From positions 13,977-77,976 of the forward strand of contig NZ_JBOHGB010000015.1 of assembly GCF_050699935.1 (NCBI RefSeq): DNA of 64,000 nt, read 5' to 3'. This document shows, piece by piece, positions 25,381 through 36,862 of this stretch. The stretch is from Actinophytocola sp050699935. GTDB taxonomy: Bacteria; Actinomycetota; Actinomycetes; Mycobacteriales; Pseudonocardiaceae. The notes beneath the pieces are model-generated. The model was not told the DNA's origin and did no database searches. It was given only the letters and a program-made list of their open reading frames with translations. A program made the translations under genes and the position numbers. Positions within the stretch are counted from its first letter, which is position 1, and every line of letters starts with the position of its first letter.

Positions 25381-27684
25381 GTGGACCTTGGCTCGTATCG
25401 AGTGCTGGACGCCTCGCACAACTCGATAGGCGCGGCACTGTGCGCGAAGGTGCTCGCCGCGCTGGGTATGCGGGTGACCCGGATCGTTCGGCCGGACGCG
25501 CCCGATCCGCTCCGTAGGCTGCGCCCGACGATCGGGTCGGGTGACGCGGCCGTCAGCCTGCCGTTCCAGTTCCTGCACGCGGACAAGGCGGTGGTACAGC
25601 TCGAGCGGGGCGACCGGGCGCGCCGCGACGAGCTCCTCGCCGACGTCGACGTCATCGTGCAGGGCGCGCCCGGTGCCGAGCTCGTCGAGTTCGTTCCGGC
25701 GGAGGTCCTCGCCGTCGCGCCGAGTGCCGTCGTGGTGACCATCACCCCGCTCGGGGTCGAGGTCACGACGGACGTGGGTGACGACTTCGTGGCGTTCCAC
25801 CGCTCCGGCCTCGGATACATTACGCCACGGGCGCTGCCGGGGTTCCCGACCGGCGAGTTGCCCCCGCTCAAGCCGTTCTCCCGCATGCTGGAGATGCTCG
25901 CCGCGATGCAGGGGGTCGTGGCCTGCCTCTCGGGACTCATCGGGCGCCGCGTGAGCGGGCTCGGGGACAGCGTCGACATCAGCACGGTGCACAGCGCGTT
26001 GCCGTTGGTACGCCGCGAGATCACGGCATGGTTGTATGACGGCGAGGTCGCCACCCGAGGGGAGCGGATCTGGAAGGTCGCACCGGCCGGGATTTACCAA
26101 TGCCGGGACGGGTTCGTCTTCCTGCACGTGGTCGAGGAGGGGCAGTGGCAGCGGCTCTGCCAGCTCCTCGACAGGCCCGATCTGGGCGCCGACCCGCAGA
26201 TGGCCACCGCCGTCGACAGGTTCACACAGCCGGAGCGGCTCGCGGCCGCGCTTGATCCGTGGTTCGCGCCGCTCACCGTCGCCGAGGCCGTGGCGAAGGG
26301 ACAGCAGGCGCACGTCCCGATCGCACCGGTCGCCCGCATGCCCGACCTGCTCGCCGATGACAGCCTGTGGGCGCGATCGTTCTTCACCAAGGTGCCGGTA
26401 GTCGACCGGGAACCGGTTGCCATGCCGAGGATCCCGATCACCTGGGTCGGCGAAGGCGGCGACCCCGCGTCCCGAGAGCCGTCCCGCCCGCCCCGGCCAC
26501 CAGCGGACGGCAAGCACCGGCCGCCGCTCGCGGGTTACCGGATCGTGGCGTTCACCCACGTCTGGGCCGGGCCGCTGTGTGGTCAGCTCCTGGCCGATCT
26601 GGGCGCGGACGTCATCCGGGTGGAAAGCCACAAGCGTATCGACGTCCACCGGACGGGTGGCCCATACGCGGGCGGGGTCAAGGGCATCAACCGCAGTGGT
26701 GTCTGGAACAGCCAGAACCGCGGCGTCCGGTCGTGCACCATCAACCTGGCGACGGCCGAGGGCGTCAAGTTGGCGCGCCGGCTGGTGGCGACCGCCGACG
26801 CGGTGATCGAGAACTTCTCGCCGGGGACACTGGAGCGGATCGGTCTGGGCTTCGACGTGCTCCGTTCGGTACGGCCCGGCATCGTGCTCGCGTCGTTGTC
26901 GGCATACGGGCAGTCGGGTGCGAAGCGCGCACATGTCGGCTACGGCCCGATGATGGACGCGGCAAGCGGCATGATGGCGGTCGCCGAATACGGCGACGGC
27001 ATCCCGCGCGCGGTCAACGGCTGGGCGGCCGACATCGGCGGGGCGATGATGGGCGCGGTGCAGATCCTGGCCGCACTGCTCGATGAGCGCCGTACCGAAG
27101 CCGTGTGGGCCGACGTCTCCGAGTACGAATGCGCCGTCGTGGGTCAGTTCGAGGCGTTGCTGTCCTACGCGGCCGACGGACAGGACGTCCGTCCACAAGG
27201 CAACCGTGGGCCGTTCGGCGAGCTCACCGACTGCTTCGAGACAACGCTGCCCGATCGGTGGGTCGCCGTCTCGATCACCGAACCAGACTCGTTGGCTCGG
27301 GTGCGCGACCTGCTCGGCCTACCCACCGACACCGCCGGAGACGAGGTCATGCGCGCGTTGCGTAACTGGGTCGGCGGGCGGCAGACAGAGCACGTCGTGG
27401 CGGAGCTGTCGCGGCTCGGCGTTGCGTGTGGCTTGGTCAGCACGGTGCACGACCTCGTGGTCGACCCGATCCTGACGGCCAGGAATGCGTTCGTCGACAC
27501 GCGACATGCGGAGTTGGGCACGATCTCCTTGTACGGACCCGTGTGGCGGTTCGACCGCATGCCGATGGCTACCGGCGCGCCGGCGCCCTGTCTTGGTGAG
27601 CACAACCGTGAGGTCTTCGTGGGCCTGCTCGGCGTCACGGACGAGGAGTTGGCCAGGTTCGAAAGCGCGGAGGTGATCTTTTGA
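25381..27684 (+). CDS. Tandem-fused CaiB/BaiF CoA-transferase
   Basis: 767 residues from a GTG at 25381, twice the family length. Residues about 1-365 are a divergent class III module (YRVLDASHNSIGAALCAKVL; ALGMRVTRIVRPDAP). Residues about 385-767 are a well-conserved one (YRIVAFTHVWAGPLCGQLLA; DLGADVIRVESHKR; VIENFSPGTLERIGLGFD). A Pro/Arg-rich linker joins them. At the catalytic Asp position the second module has YGPMMDAASGM (Gly by alignment) and the first shows no equivalent Asp. The interlocked dimer of the family could form within one chain, as in BbsE/BbsF-like pairs. The TGA overlaps the next TTG start. Confidence 0.88.
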   Translation: MDLGSYRVLDASHNSIGAALCAKVLAALGMRVTRIVRPDAPDPLRRLRPTIGSGDAAVSLPFQFLHADKAVVQLERGDRARRDELLADVDVIVQGAPGAELVEFVPAEVLAVAPSAVVVTITPLGVEVTTDVGDDFVAFHRSGLGYITPRALPGFPTGELPPLKPFSRMLEMLAAMQGVVACLSGLIGRRVSGLGDSVDISTVHSALPLVRREITAWLYDGEVATRGERIWKVAPAGIYQCRDGFVFLHVVEEGQWQRLCQLLDRPDLGADPQMATAVDRFTQPERLAAALDPWFAPLTVAEAVAKGQQAHVPIAPVARMPDLLADDSLWARSFFTKVPVVDREPVAMPRIPITWVGEGGDPASREPSRPPRPPADGKHRPPLAGYRIVAFTHVWAGPLCGQLLADLGADVIRVESHKRIDVHRTGGPYAGGVKGINRSGVWNSQNRGVRSCTINLATAEGVKLARRLVATADAVIENFSPGTLERIGLGFDVLRSVRPGIVLASLSAYGQSGAKRAHVGYGPMMDAASGMMAVAEYGDGIPRAVNGWAADIGGAMMGAVQILAALLDERRTEAVWADVSEYECAVVGQFEALLSYAADGQDVRPQGNRGPFGELTDCFETTLPDRWVAVSITEPDSLARVRDLLGLPTDTAGDEVMRALRNWVGGRQTEHVVAELSRLGVACGLVSTVHDLVVDPILTARNAFVDTRHAELGTISLYGPVWRFDRMPMATGAPAPCLGEHNREVFVGLLGVTDEELARFESAEVIF

Positions 27685-28337
27685 GCTGGATCGACTGTAC
27701 ACAGGTGGTCGACACGCTGATGCCGCAACCGGCCGGCGTGCCGGAGTTCTCGCTGCGCGGCGTGCGGACCTTCGTGGACCACGGGATGAGCATGCAGCAG
27801 CTGTGCTTGTTGAGTCATCACGGCACGCACGTCGACGCGCCGCTGCACTTCTTTCCCGACGGGCAGGCGATCGCCGACGTGCCGTTGAACGTGCTGTGCG
27901 GTGACGGGGTGGTCATCGGCTTCGACGGCGCGTCGCTGACGCCGGTGACCGGCGACGACCTCCGCCGGCACGCGCACCTCATCAGGCCGGGGGACCGCGT
28001 GCTGATCCGCACCGGCTGGTCGGAGCACTACGGCCGGCCGTCCTACTGGGACTCGCCGTATCTCACCGGGGAGGCGGCGGAGTACCTGGTGAGTCTGGGG
28101 ATCTCCTTGCTGGGCATCGACACCGTGTCGCCGGACGCGCCGCCGTATCAGGGGCGGGCCGCGTCCTTCGACTACCCGGTGCACCGCGTGCTGCTGGGGG
28201 CCGGCATACCGATCGTCGAGAACCTTCGGCTGGACCGCGCGTCCGATTTTCGCTGTGCGGTGATGGCCTTACCCATTCCGGTGCGCGACGGTGACGGCGC
28301 CCCGGCACGAGTCCTGGTCCGCCCGCACGGCACGTAG
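27681..28337 (+). CDS. Cyclase/kynurenine formamidase-family hydrolase
   Basis: 218 residues from a TTG at 27681, preceded by GGAGGTGATC and overlapping the previous stop. The family metal motif HxGTHxDxPxH is present as HHGTHVDAPLHF, with PGDRVLIRTGWSEHY and LLGIDTVSPDAPPYQ typical of the cyclase / KynB group. These Mn/Zn enzymes hydrolyse formamides, cyclic imides, lactones or isatin. In this island it is the second candidate ring-opening or deformylating hydrolase beside the creatininase-family protein. Substrate unknown. Confidence 0.87.
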   Translation: MSWIDCTQVVDTLMPQPAGVPEFSLRGVRTFVDHGMSMQQLCLLSHHGTHVDAPLHFFPDGQAIADVPLNVLCGDGVVIGFDGASLTPVTGDDLRRHAHLIRPGDRVLIRTGWSEHYGRPSYWDSPYLTGEAAEYLVSLGISLLGIDTVSPDAPPYQGRAASFDYPVHRVLLGAGIPIVENLRLDRASDFRCAVMALPIPVRDGDGAPARVLVRPHGT

Positions 28338-28371
28338 CTGTTGCGAAGTAGCACATCGAGAGGAGCCAGCA

Positions 28372-29439
28372 GTGCGACGACGACTGATGGTTTCGAATGC
28401 TGGAAGAACACTCATCCTGGCGACCGTGGTCGCGATGCTGTCGGCGGCGTGCGGGAGCTCGGGTAACACGCCGATTCCAGGCGGCGGCGGTGCCCTTGCC
28501 TCGGCGCTCCCGGGAACCGACGACAAGCTGATCCAGCAGGCCCAGGAGGAAGGGCAGCTGGTTCTGTACGGCTCTCCCCGGGACGAGGCGATGAAGGCGG
28601 ACGCCGACGCCTTTCGGGCGGCCTACGGGATCAACGTCTCGTTCACGCGCATCGCGGGCGCGCCGCTGACATCCCGTGTGGACGCTGAGGTCAACGCCGG
28701 CCGGGTGGCGGTGGACGTGGTGTTCTCGCCGGACGTCGCCGCGCTGGACCGGTGGGCTGCGGGCGGCGCGCTCGAGCCCATACCCGAGGTGGACTATCCC
28801 ACGCGGGAGAGGTACTACGCCGTGATGCAGATCGTCGGCCAGGGCATCGTCTACAACACCGATCTGGTGTCCGGCGGTGACGTGCCGAAGACCTGGAATG
28901 ACCTGCTCAACCCGAAGTTTAAGGACATGGTCGTCATCGGGGATCCGTCGACTTCCGGTGCGTACAGTCAGAACTACTTCGCGCTCCTGAAGGACAAGCG
29001 GTACGGCGAGGACTACTTCGACAAGCTCAAGGCGCAGAGTCCGAGGGTGGAGACGCTGGCCATCGTCAACCAGTCGGTCGCGGCCGGCGACGCCGCCATC
29101 GGGTTCACGAGCTTCCCCACCGATCCGAACATCATCAAGTCGACCGCGCCGACCGCCCCCATCGAGTTCGCGTACCTCGACGTCGTGTCCACGGCGAACA
29201 CCTACCTCGCGACGATGGCGAACTCGCCGCATCCGAACGCGGCCAAGCTCTTCGCCGCCTTCATGATGTCGCGGGAGGGACAGACGGCACACAACGGCGA
29301 TGACCGAGCCACGTCACCGCTGGGTGAGCTGGACGGAACGCTGCCCGCCCCCGACCCGGACGTGGTGTCCGACGTCACCGTGGTGGAGGCGACCAAGGAA
29401 CTGTCCACTGTGGTGGATCTGTTCCGCAGGTTGTACTGA
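28372..29439 (+). CDS. ABC transporter substrate-binding lipoprotein (Fe3+/AfuA-PhnS type)
   Basis: About 355 residues from a GTG at 28372, 6 bp after GAGAGGAG; an ATG at 28387 is an alternative. It has a signal peptide with lipobox LSAAC. The extracellular domain is SBP family 8/13-like: EEGQLVLYGSPRDEAMKADA, FTRIAGAPLTSRVDAEVNAG, VDVVFSPDVAALDRW. This class binds ferric iron, 2-aminoethylphosphonate, thiamine, or small organic acids; the location after catabolic genes favours an organic ligand. First gene of the island's second importer. Confidence 0.88.
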   Translation: MRRRLMVSNAGRTLILATVVAMLSAACGSSGNTPIPGGGGALASALPGTDDKLIQQAQEEGQLVLYGSPRDEAMKADADAFRAAYGINVSFTRIAGAPLTSRVDAEVNAGRVAVDVVFSPDVAALDRWAAGGALEPIPEVDYPTRERYYAVMQIVGQGIVYNTDLVSGGDVPKTWNDLLNPKFKDMVVIGDPSTSGAYSQNYFALLKDKRYGEDYFDKLKAQSPRVETLAIVNQSVAAGDAAIGFTSFPTDPNIIKSTAPTAPIEFAYLDVVSTANTYLATMANSPHPNAAKLFAAFMMSREGQTAHNGDDRATSPLGELDGTLPAPDPDVVSDVTVVEATKELSTVVDLFRRLY

Positions 29440-29441
29440 CG

Positions 29442-30547
<1,106 letters not shown>

Positions 30548-30551
<4 letters not shown>

Positions 30552-32272
30552 ACCGGCTCGCGGCCGTCTCGCGGAGGTTGCCCACCCTCGCCGTCGTCGC
30601 GCTGCTGGCCGTGCTCATCGGTTACCCGATCGGTCTGCTGTTATGGCGGACGATCGTGCCCGAGGACCGCCCGGCGCAGCCCGCCCGGCTCTTCGGCCCG
30701 TTCGTGGAGGCCTTCACCAACGACGCGACGCTGAGCGCGCTGTGGGGCACGCTGTGGTTGACCGCGATCGTGCTGGTGATCGCCGTGCCGCTCGCCGTGC
30801 TGCTGGCCTGGGCCGCCAGCTGCACCGACGCCCCGCTGGCGGGCAAGCTCGCCTTCCTGCCGATCATCTCGCTGGCCATCTCGCCACTGGTCGGCGCGAT
30901 CGGCTGGCTCATCCTGCTCTCTCCACGGGCGGGGCTGCTCAACGTGCTGCTCCGATCGGTGTTCGGCATGGACAGCGTCGACGGGCCGCTCGACGCGCAC
31001 AGCCAGCCAGTGATCATCCTGGTGATGGTGCTGTACATCGTGCCCTATATCTACGGGCCCACCTTCGCGGCGTTCGCCCGGATCGACGGCTCGCTCTTCG
31101 AGGCGGCGCGGGCCAGCGGCGCCAGCACCATGACCGCCGTTCGTACGGTGGTGGTCCCGGTGATCCGCCCGGCGATCCTGGCGGGCACCCTAATCGGCGG
31201 CGTCAGCGCGGCCGCGGTGTTCGCCATCCCACTGGTGCTGGCCGGCGGCACCGGGCTGCGCGTCATCCCCACGTTGATCTACCAGGCAGTGGTCGGCGAG
31301 GGCCGACTGGACATCGCCACCGCGTTGGCCTCCATACTCGGCGCGCTGACGATCGTCGGTATGGCACTGTACCTGCGCGCGCTCGGCCCAGCCAGCTTCG
31401 CCACCATCACCGGCAAGGGCCTGCGCCGGCTGCGGATCCGGCTGGGCGGGTGGCGGTTCGTGCTGACCGGCATCGTGGTGGTGTACCTGTGCCTGTCGAT
31501 CGTGTTGCCACTCGGCGCGTTGGTCTACCTGTCGTTCTCCGGGTTCTGGTCGGCGAACGTGTTCTCCCAGCCGCTGTCGCTCGGCCAGTACGACCTCATC
31601 CTCAACTCGACCGAACACATCAGGGCGCTCGTCAACAGCGGCTGGATATCGGCGCTCGCCGCGTCCCTGGCCCTGCTGCTCGGCTCCCTCGGCGCCTACG
31701 TGGCGTTGCGGCGCGGGGGCCGGGTCGGCAAGTCACTGTCCTACGGGTTCATCCTGCCGATCGGCATCCCGCCGATCGTGGCCGGCGTGGCGATCCTCTA
31801 CGCGTTCGTCGGCCCGCCGTTCCCCCTGTACGGCACGGTCGCGATCATGGTGGTCGGTTACGTGGTGATCGCCTTGCCGGTGTCGTTCCAGTACGCGGAG
31901 TCGGGACTGCGACAGATCGGCCGGGAGCTGGCCGAGGCAGCTCAGACGGTGGGCGACACCCCGGGCGGCACCCTGCTCCGCATCACGGCGCCCCTGGTCC
32001 GACGGCCGCTCTTCGTGGCGTGGGGGATCGTGTTCATCAACCTCTTCCGCGACCTCGGTGTCTCGGTCATGGTGTACACGCCGCAGACCCTGGTCGCGCC
32101 GATCTCGCTACTGGGCTTCTTCGAAACGGGTTCCCTACCCACCGCGGCGGCCTACTCCGTCGTCATCACCGTCGTGTCCGGCGTGGTGGTGTGGGTGATC
32201 CTCTTTCTCAACCACGAGCGGCGGCAGAAGGAACGCGGACGGAAAACCCCGCTATCGGCCGTCGGCCGGTGA
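30548..32272 (+). CDS. ABC transporter permease, two fused permease modules
   Basis: 574 residues from a GTG, with about twelve hydrophobic segments in two homologous halves, as in FbpB/ThiP-type permeases. EAA-like loops are at FEAARASGASTMTAVRTVVV (first half) and LAEAAQTVGDTPGGTLLRIT (second half). It completes the second importer. Its 3' end overlaps the convergent lyase gene by 21 bp (32252-32272), which marks the end of the rightward operon. Confidence 0.92.
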
Positions 32273-33088
32273 GAACCGCTCGTGCCGGCGCAGGAGCCGT
32301 TGCGCCAGGGTGACCACCGGCGCGTCGATCATGGCGCCATCGAGGACGGTGACGCCGCCCGGTGCGACCGCGGCGGCCTCGACCACCCGCCGTGCCCACT
32401 CGACGTCCACATCGGACGGCAAGAAGGCACGGTTGACGGCCTGTACTTGCCGGGGGTGGACGCAGAGTTTCCCGCTGAACCCCACCGTGCGTGCGACGTC
32501 GATGTCGTCGTCCAGCACCGCCTCGTCGTCCAGTTGGGTGGTCACGCCGTCGATCGGCCCGGGGAGACCGGCCGCGGCCGAGGCGACAACCAGCGCGCCG
32601 CGGCTCCATACGAACGCGGCGTGCGACGTCGGCGCGACGCCCAGGGCCGCCGCGAGGTCGATGGTCCCGAGGGCGAGTCGTATCACGCCAGGGGCGGCCG
32701 CGATCTCGCCGGCATCGCGCACCCCGAGCGGCGTCTCGATCAGCGGGATCAACGCGTGCTGCTGTCCGAGGCGGTTGTGGACGTCCTCGACCTGTGCGGT
32801 CGATTCAGCTTTCGGCAGCATGACCGCGACGCGGCACCCGGCCAGCGCCGCGATCTCCTGTTCGTGGGTGGCCGTGCCGACCGCGTTGACCCGAACCACG
32901 GCCGGGTTGTCGGCTTGGACCCAGCGCAGGACGTTGTCCAGCGCAGCACGTTTCTTCTCCGGCGGCACCGCATCTTCGAGATCCAAGATCACGACGTCGG
33001 CGCCGCTGCCCCGCGCTTTGTCGAACCGCTCCGGCCGGTTGCCGGGGACGAAGAGCAGGCTGCGCGAGTCCGCGGCGGGATTGTTCAT
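32252..33088 (-). CDS. CitE/HpcH-family CoA-ester lyase
   Basis: 278 residues. It has the CitE signature: SLLFVPGNRPERFDKA (phosphate/CoA loop), ADVVILDLEDAVPPEKK (catalytic Glu/Asp), PLIETPLGVRDAG (metal-ligand Glu), ALGTIDLAAALG and SGKLCVHPRQV. These single-subunit members cleave malyl-, citramalyl- or methylmalyl-type CoA esters by retro-aldol reaction with Mg. It is transcribed leftward and overlaps the hydratase gene before it by 4 bp (ATGA), so the two act together: the hydratase makes the 3-hydroxyacyl-CoA that the lyase cleaves. Exact ester unknown. Confidence 0.9.
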   Translation of the reverse strand: MNNPAADSRSLLFVPGNRPERFDKARGSGADVVILDLEDAVPPEKKRAALDNVLRWVQADNPAVVRVNAVGTATHEQEIAALAGCRVAVMLPKAESTAQVEDVHNRLGQQHALIPLIETPLGVRDAGEIAAAPGVIRLALGTIDLAAALGVAPTSHAAFVWSRGALVVASAAAGLPGPIDGVTTQLDDEAVLDDDIDVARTVGFSGKLCVHPRQVQAVNRAFLPSDVDVEWARRVVEAAAVAPGGVTVLDGAMIDAPVVTLAQRLLRRHERFSPADGR

Positions 33089-34104
33089 GCCAGCACCGCG
33101 GTGAAGCGCCAGTCCAGCACGGGACGAGTGCTGCCATCGGGATCGCGGGCATCCACTTCGGACCGCAGATCAACGAGCCCACCGCCCGCCGACAGCGGGT
33201 GCAGTCCCGTGACGGTGAGCAAGGATCCGAGAGTGTCGCCCTCATGGACAGGACCGGTGTGGTCGCAGCCCTCCCACCCGGCGACGGTCACCATGGCTGG
33301 CAGCGCGCGCGTAGCCTGGTGAAAGGCGAGGCCGATCGTGTGTCCGCCGTAAACCAACCGGCGGCCCCCCGCCGCCGCGGCGTCGTGATGAACGCTCGCG
33401 AGATTGCCCGTGAGGCGGGCGAGTTCGGGAGCGCTGGACACGAGATCCCGTCCGCTGATTCGCCAGGAGTCCCCGACGGCGAGGGCGTCGAAATGCCGGC
33501 CGGGCACCCGATTCCGGAACGCCTGAAGGTTCCAGGCCTCGACGCCGGCGGCGAGTTGGTCCGGCCTGGGTTGGCGTCCGATCTGGTTGAGATCGTCCGC
33601 TCGATCGATCGACGCGTCCTCGGAGGAGAGTGGAATCATCGCGCAGCGCCAGTAATCGAGCACAACTCGTTGATGTTGATCAGTCGTGGTGATGTGGAGC
33701 GCGGCTTGGCCAGTCGGCGGGCGCCCCGGCTTACGGCGGGTCTCCCGCAGTCCCTCCACAGTAGTCACAGTGGTCAGCGTGACGCCGACCTGCGGGAAGC
33801 GCCGGAAGAACAGGCCGCGGTAGAAGAGGTTCGCCCGCACGTTCTGGGTCACGTACGTGGATTGTCCGATTGAGACGTCCCACACCAGGGCGGGTGAAAC
33901 CATGCCAGGCTCGCCGATCACGGCATCCGCGAGGCCGTGATCGAGGCTGAGCCGCAACCGGTTACCGACGACACTTCTGTGCGTCGCCTGGATCCCGTCG
34001 GTAAGCGTCAATGGCGGTGCATCGTCGAACGTCTGACCCACCGTCAGCTCATCGGCATACGGTCCACGCAGAATTATTGGCACAGTCGGTTGCTCATTCA
34101 TCAT
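33085..34104 (-). CDS. Double hot-dog MaoC-type hydratase (mesaconyl-CoA hydratase-like)
   Basis: 339 residues from the ATG at 34104 (TTG at 34131 is possible). The N-terminal half has YADELTVGQTFDDAPPLTLT and a degenerate hot-dog; the C-terminal half is also hot-dog-like, with HFDALAVGDSWRISGRDLVS, GNLASVHHDAAAAGGRRLVY and GGHTIGLAFHQATRA. The two-module layout is that of mesaconyl/methylmalyl-CoA and itaconyl-CoA hydratases, which are often encoded next to CitE-type lyases exactly as here. The pair would form the last hydration-cleavage steps of the island's pathway. Confidence 0.85.
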   Translation of the reverse strand: MMNEQPTVPIILRGPYADELTVGQTFDDAPPLTLTDGIQATHRSVVGNRLRLSLDHGLADAVIGEPGMVSPALVWDVSIGQSTYVTQNVRANLFYRGLFFRRFPQVGVTLTTVTTVEGLRETRRKPGRPPTGQAALHITTTDQHQRVVLDYWRCAMIPLSSEDASIDRADDLNQIGRQPRPDQLAAGVEAWNLQAFRNRVPGRHFDALAVGDSWRISGRDLVSSAPELARLTGNLASVHHDAAAAGGRRLVYGGHTIGLAFHQATRALPAMVTVAGWEGCDHTGPVHEGDTLGSLLTVTGLHPLSAGGGLVDLRSEVDARDPDGSTRPVLDWRFTAVLA

Positions 34105-34372
34105 GTCAAAGTTTTCCAAATATGCGACCAAAGCTCAACGTCGCTATACCGCTCCGCCGTGAGATTGTTATCACACGTCTCGCCGCCCGGGCGTCCGCCA
34201 GCGCCCCGCGGTGAGTCAGAAAGCGAACAGCGATGCTCGCGAACTTTCGTTTGAAATCGCCCGCAAATCGAAACCATGACCAGGTTCAGAGAATACCGCG
34301 TGCGCCAACCGGTTGATCGTGGAGCCTGAGTACCGCCGCTTGCCTGCGGGCTGATGTATTTCCCGGGGACGA
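34105..34372. other. Intergenic DNA between the catabolic island and the IS graveyard
   Basis: Should contain the promoter of the leftward hydratase-lyase pair. No CGAGCGCTCG operator copy was found here, so this operon may be controlled differently. No gene-like frame. Confidence 0.4.
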
Positions 34373-34380
34373 GTTGATAC

Positions 34381-34482
34381 CATGCAGCTCAACGACTTCG
34401 TCACCTGGATCAACGCCTACTGCGCCACCCACCACCGGGCCGACGTCATCCCCCGGTCAACAAGCGGCCCTGGCGGCTAATA
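34381..34482 (+). pseudogene. N-terminal fragment, possibly of a site-specific recombinase
   Basis: The frame starting MQLNDFVTWINAYCATHHRA resembles a segment of the large recombinase-like proteins of actinomycete mobile DNA; a one-base shift would continue VNKRPW. It is cut off at about 34482, where IS701-like DNA begins. Identification is tentative. Confidence 0.3.
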
Positions 34483-34649
34483 CTACAGCGGCAGGGTGTG
34501 ATGTTTGGTGTGTTGTCGCTGGTAGTGGCTGTGTCGGGCGCGGGTTTGGTGGCGGCGACGCCAGTCTGACAAGTGATCGGTGTGTGTTTCGGGCCGGTTC
34601 GGGTGGGTCAGAATGGCCCAGAGTCGTCTGATTTCGTTGCAGGATAAGG

Positions 34650-35640
34650 GGATCAGTTGTTCGATGTTGCTGATGGTGCCCCTTTTTGGTCGTCTCGAAG
34701 GCGTTCGCGGTGTGCGGTGACGGCGAGGAACGCGGCGGCGAGCATGGACAGGGTGATGCGCCGGTACCAGGCGTCGTACTTGCGGACCTGGTAGTCGTCC
34801 AGGCCGGTCTCGTTCTTGGCGAACTGGAATGTTTCCTCGACCGCCCAACGGGATCCGGCTACTCGAACGAGTTCAACGATCGGTACGGGCGTGCTGGTGT
34901 GGCAGATGTAGTAGGCCAACTCGCTGGGCTTGGAGATCGAGCGCCGCACCAGCAGCAGGTGCTCGTCGGCGCCGGGATCGATGAGAAGCCAGTCATAGAG
35001 GCGCTGTCCTTTGCTGACCTGGCCACAGGACAGGCGTTGTCAGCCTCGTTTCGGTGCGGCCCCGGCGAGTTCATCGGCTCGACGGGGTCCGGTCGGGGTG
35101 GTGAACCTGGCGTCGCAGGACACGGCCATGACGTAGTCGATTTCTTGCTCGTCCAACCAGATCCGTAGGCCGGGGTTGTCGCCGTAGGCCTCGTCTGCAG
35201 TGAACCGGCCCACCACCTGTTTGCCGTGCTCGGCGATGATCCGTTCCAGCATCCGCCGCGCCAGCCTCGGTTTGGTGGCGAACTCGACCTTGCCGCCCGT
35301 CTCGGCTCCGATCCCGGCTTCGGCGCAGCGGTCCCCGGTCATCGGTCCACGACCTCGGTACATAGAGCTCTCGGTCGACCAACGCCCGCCCACGCGGCGA
35401 CACGTAGGTGAGGAATACGCCGAGTTGGCAGTTCTCGACCCGCTCAGCCGTGCCGGGGTACTGCCGCCGCACACCGGCGGACTTGGTTCCCTTCTTCAGA
35501 AATCCGGTCTCGTCGGCCACCACCACCCCGGCGGGATCGTCGAGGTTGTCCAGCACATAACCACGCAGATCATCACGAACCGCATCGGCGTCCCAGCGAT
35601 AGAAGTTCAGCAGCCGTGCATCCCGCCCGGGGTCAGATCA
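34650..35640 (-). pseudogene. Degenerate IS701-family transposase (copy A)
   Basis: Minus-strand pieces in different frames join into an IS701-type DDE transposase: LLNFYRWDADAVRDDLRGYV, VVVADETGFLKKGTKSAGV (first Asp region), QLGVFLTYVSPRGRALVDRE, then a shift to FTADEAYGDNPGLRIWLDEQ, another shift, and the C-terminus RWAVEETFQFAKNETGLDDY. At least two frameshifts and a missing N-terminus make it inactive. The left end lies near 34483. Confidence 0.75.
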
Positions 35641-36862
35641 CCAGCCTGCTTGGCGATGGTCCAGGAGTTCTTCCGCCTGGTCACCGCGCTGGAGTTGGCG
35701 GGCTGGCCGGTCCAGGTCGAGCACCATCCGCAACACGCGGCGCTGCGTTCCTACGCCGGCCCCGCCACCGTCGACATATCTCCGGTCCGGCGAGCCGGCG
35801 CGGGCGTGGACCGGCGACGAGCATCCCGACGAGCCCAAGGTGTTCAACCTGGCCGCTCCGCTGCAAGTCACGGTACGGGCCCCGATGCTCGCCGGGCTCT
35901 CCCCGGAGTTGTTGGGTCGGGTCACCGGTCTCGACGCCCACGAGATCCCCGGCGACCGGCCGGTCGGTCAGATCGTCGCCGAGATCGACCAGGTGCTCGG
36001 CGCGGCCCGTCGTCGGGACGTCGCCGACACCCCCACCAGCGCCGAATGCGGCATCTGCGATGACAGCTACCCCCCGAGGCGGGCCTGTTCGAACCGACCC
36101 CCAGTCCGGTTCAGGTCTGTTCGTGCTGCCCGTTCGACGGCGACCTGCTCGGGCCCGGTCCGACCTACCTGGCGTATCAGATCGACCAGGCCACGACGCA
36201 GGACCTGGCAATGCCGGCTGGATGGGCCGGCGTCCAGATGCTGCTGTGCTGCCTTGGCGGCCCTAACCTGCCCGAGTTCCTCGACACCGCGTGGCGGGCT
36301 GCCGGGACCGTCTACGAGCCGCTGGAGTACTGGTCGGACCCGGCGACGGTGTGGATCTGGTTGCCGTCCCCATCGCACCGGCCTGCCGCAATGGCCGAAC
36401 TCGGCTGCGGGGCGTCGGTGGCGCACATCACGGCCGCCCTCGACCGGGCACACCCTGACCTGCGCGCCGCGTTCCGCACCCAGCTGGACCAGGAGATCAC
36501 CGAGTACCTGCGTAGTGACTACGGCGACGACTTCGAACACGACACCGAAGCGGCCCGCAGCCGTGACAGGCTACAAGTACCCGAGGCTGTCCTCGATCGG
36601 TTCTGGCCCGCCGCCATCGCCCCACACCGTCGCGATACTGACCCAGCAGGACGACCGGCCGACCCGCCGCAGCCCGTGGCACGTCCTGGAATCGTTCGAA
36701 CTCACAGACTGGATCCACGCCCTCGACCCCTACCTGGACGCCTACCACGTCGAAGCCGTCCTGCGCGACGCCATCCCCTTCATCCGCGACACCCTGGACC
36801 CGGCCGACCATGACAGTGAGCCGGCGGGCACCGCCGATTCTTCACCTGGTGACCCTGTCTAA
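35641..36862 (+). pseudogene. Frameshifted hypothetical gene
   Basis: Plus-strand protein-like sequence moves between frames: FFRLVTALELAGWPVQVEHH, then FNLAAPLQVTVRAPMLAGLS to PTSAECGICDD, then CSCCPFDGDLLGPGPTYLAY and AMPAGWAGVQMLLCCLGGPN up to about 36580, then SPWHVLESFELTDWIHALDP to a stop at 36862. At least three lesions. The family was not recognised; the paired CxxC-like Cys may be a metal site. It starts exactly where IS701 copy A ends, suggesting that insertion as the first disruption. Confidence 0.5.

Noticed and set aside
25330..27198. 622-codon open frame on the minus strand inside the fused CoA-transferase gene
   Set aside because: It mirrors the real gene, is rich in Arg/His/Gly without domain motifs, and the plus-strand frame has strong family matches. 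Typical high-GC antisense shadow.
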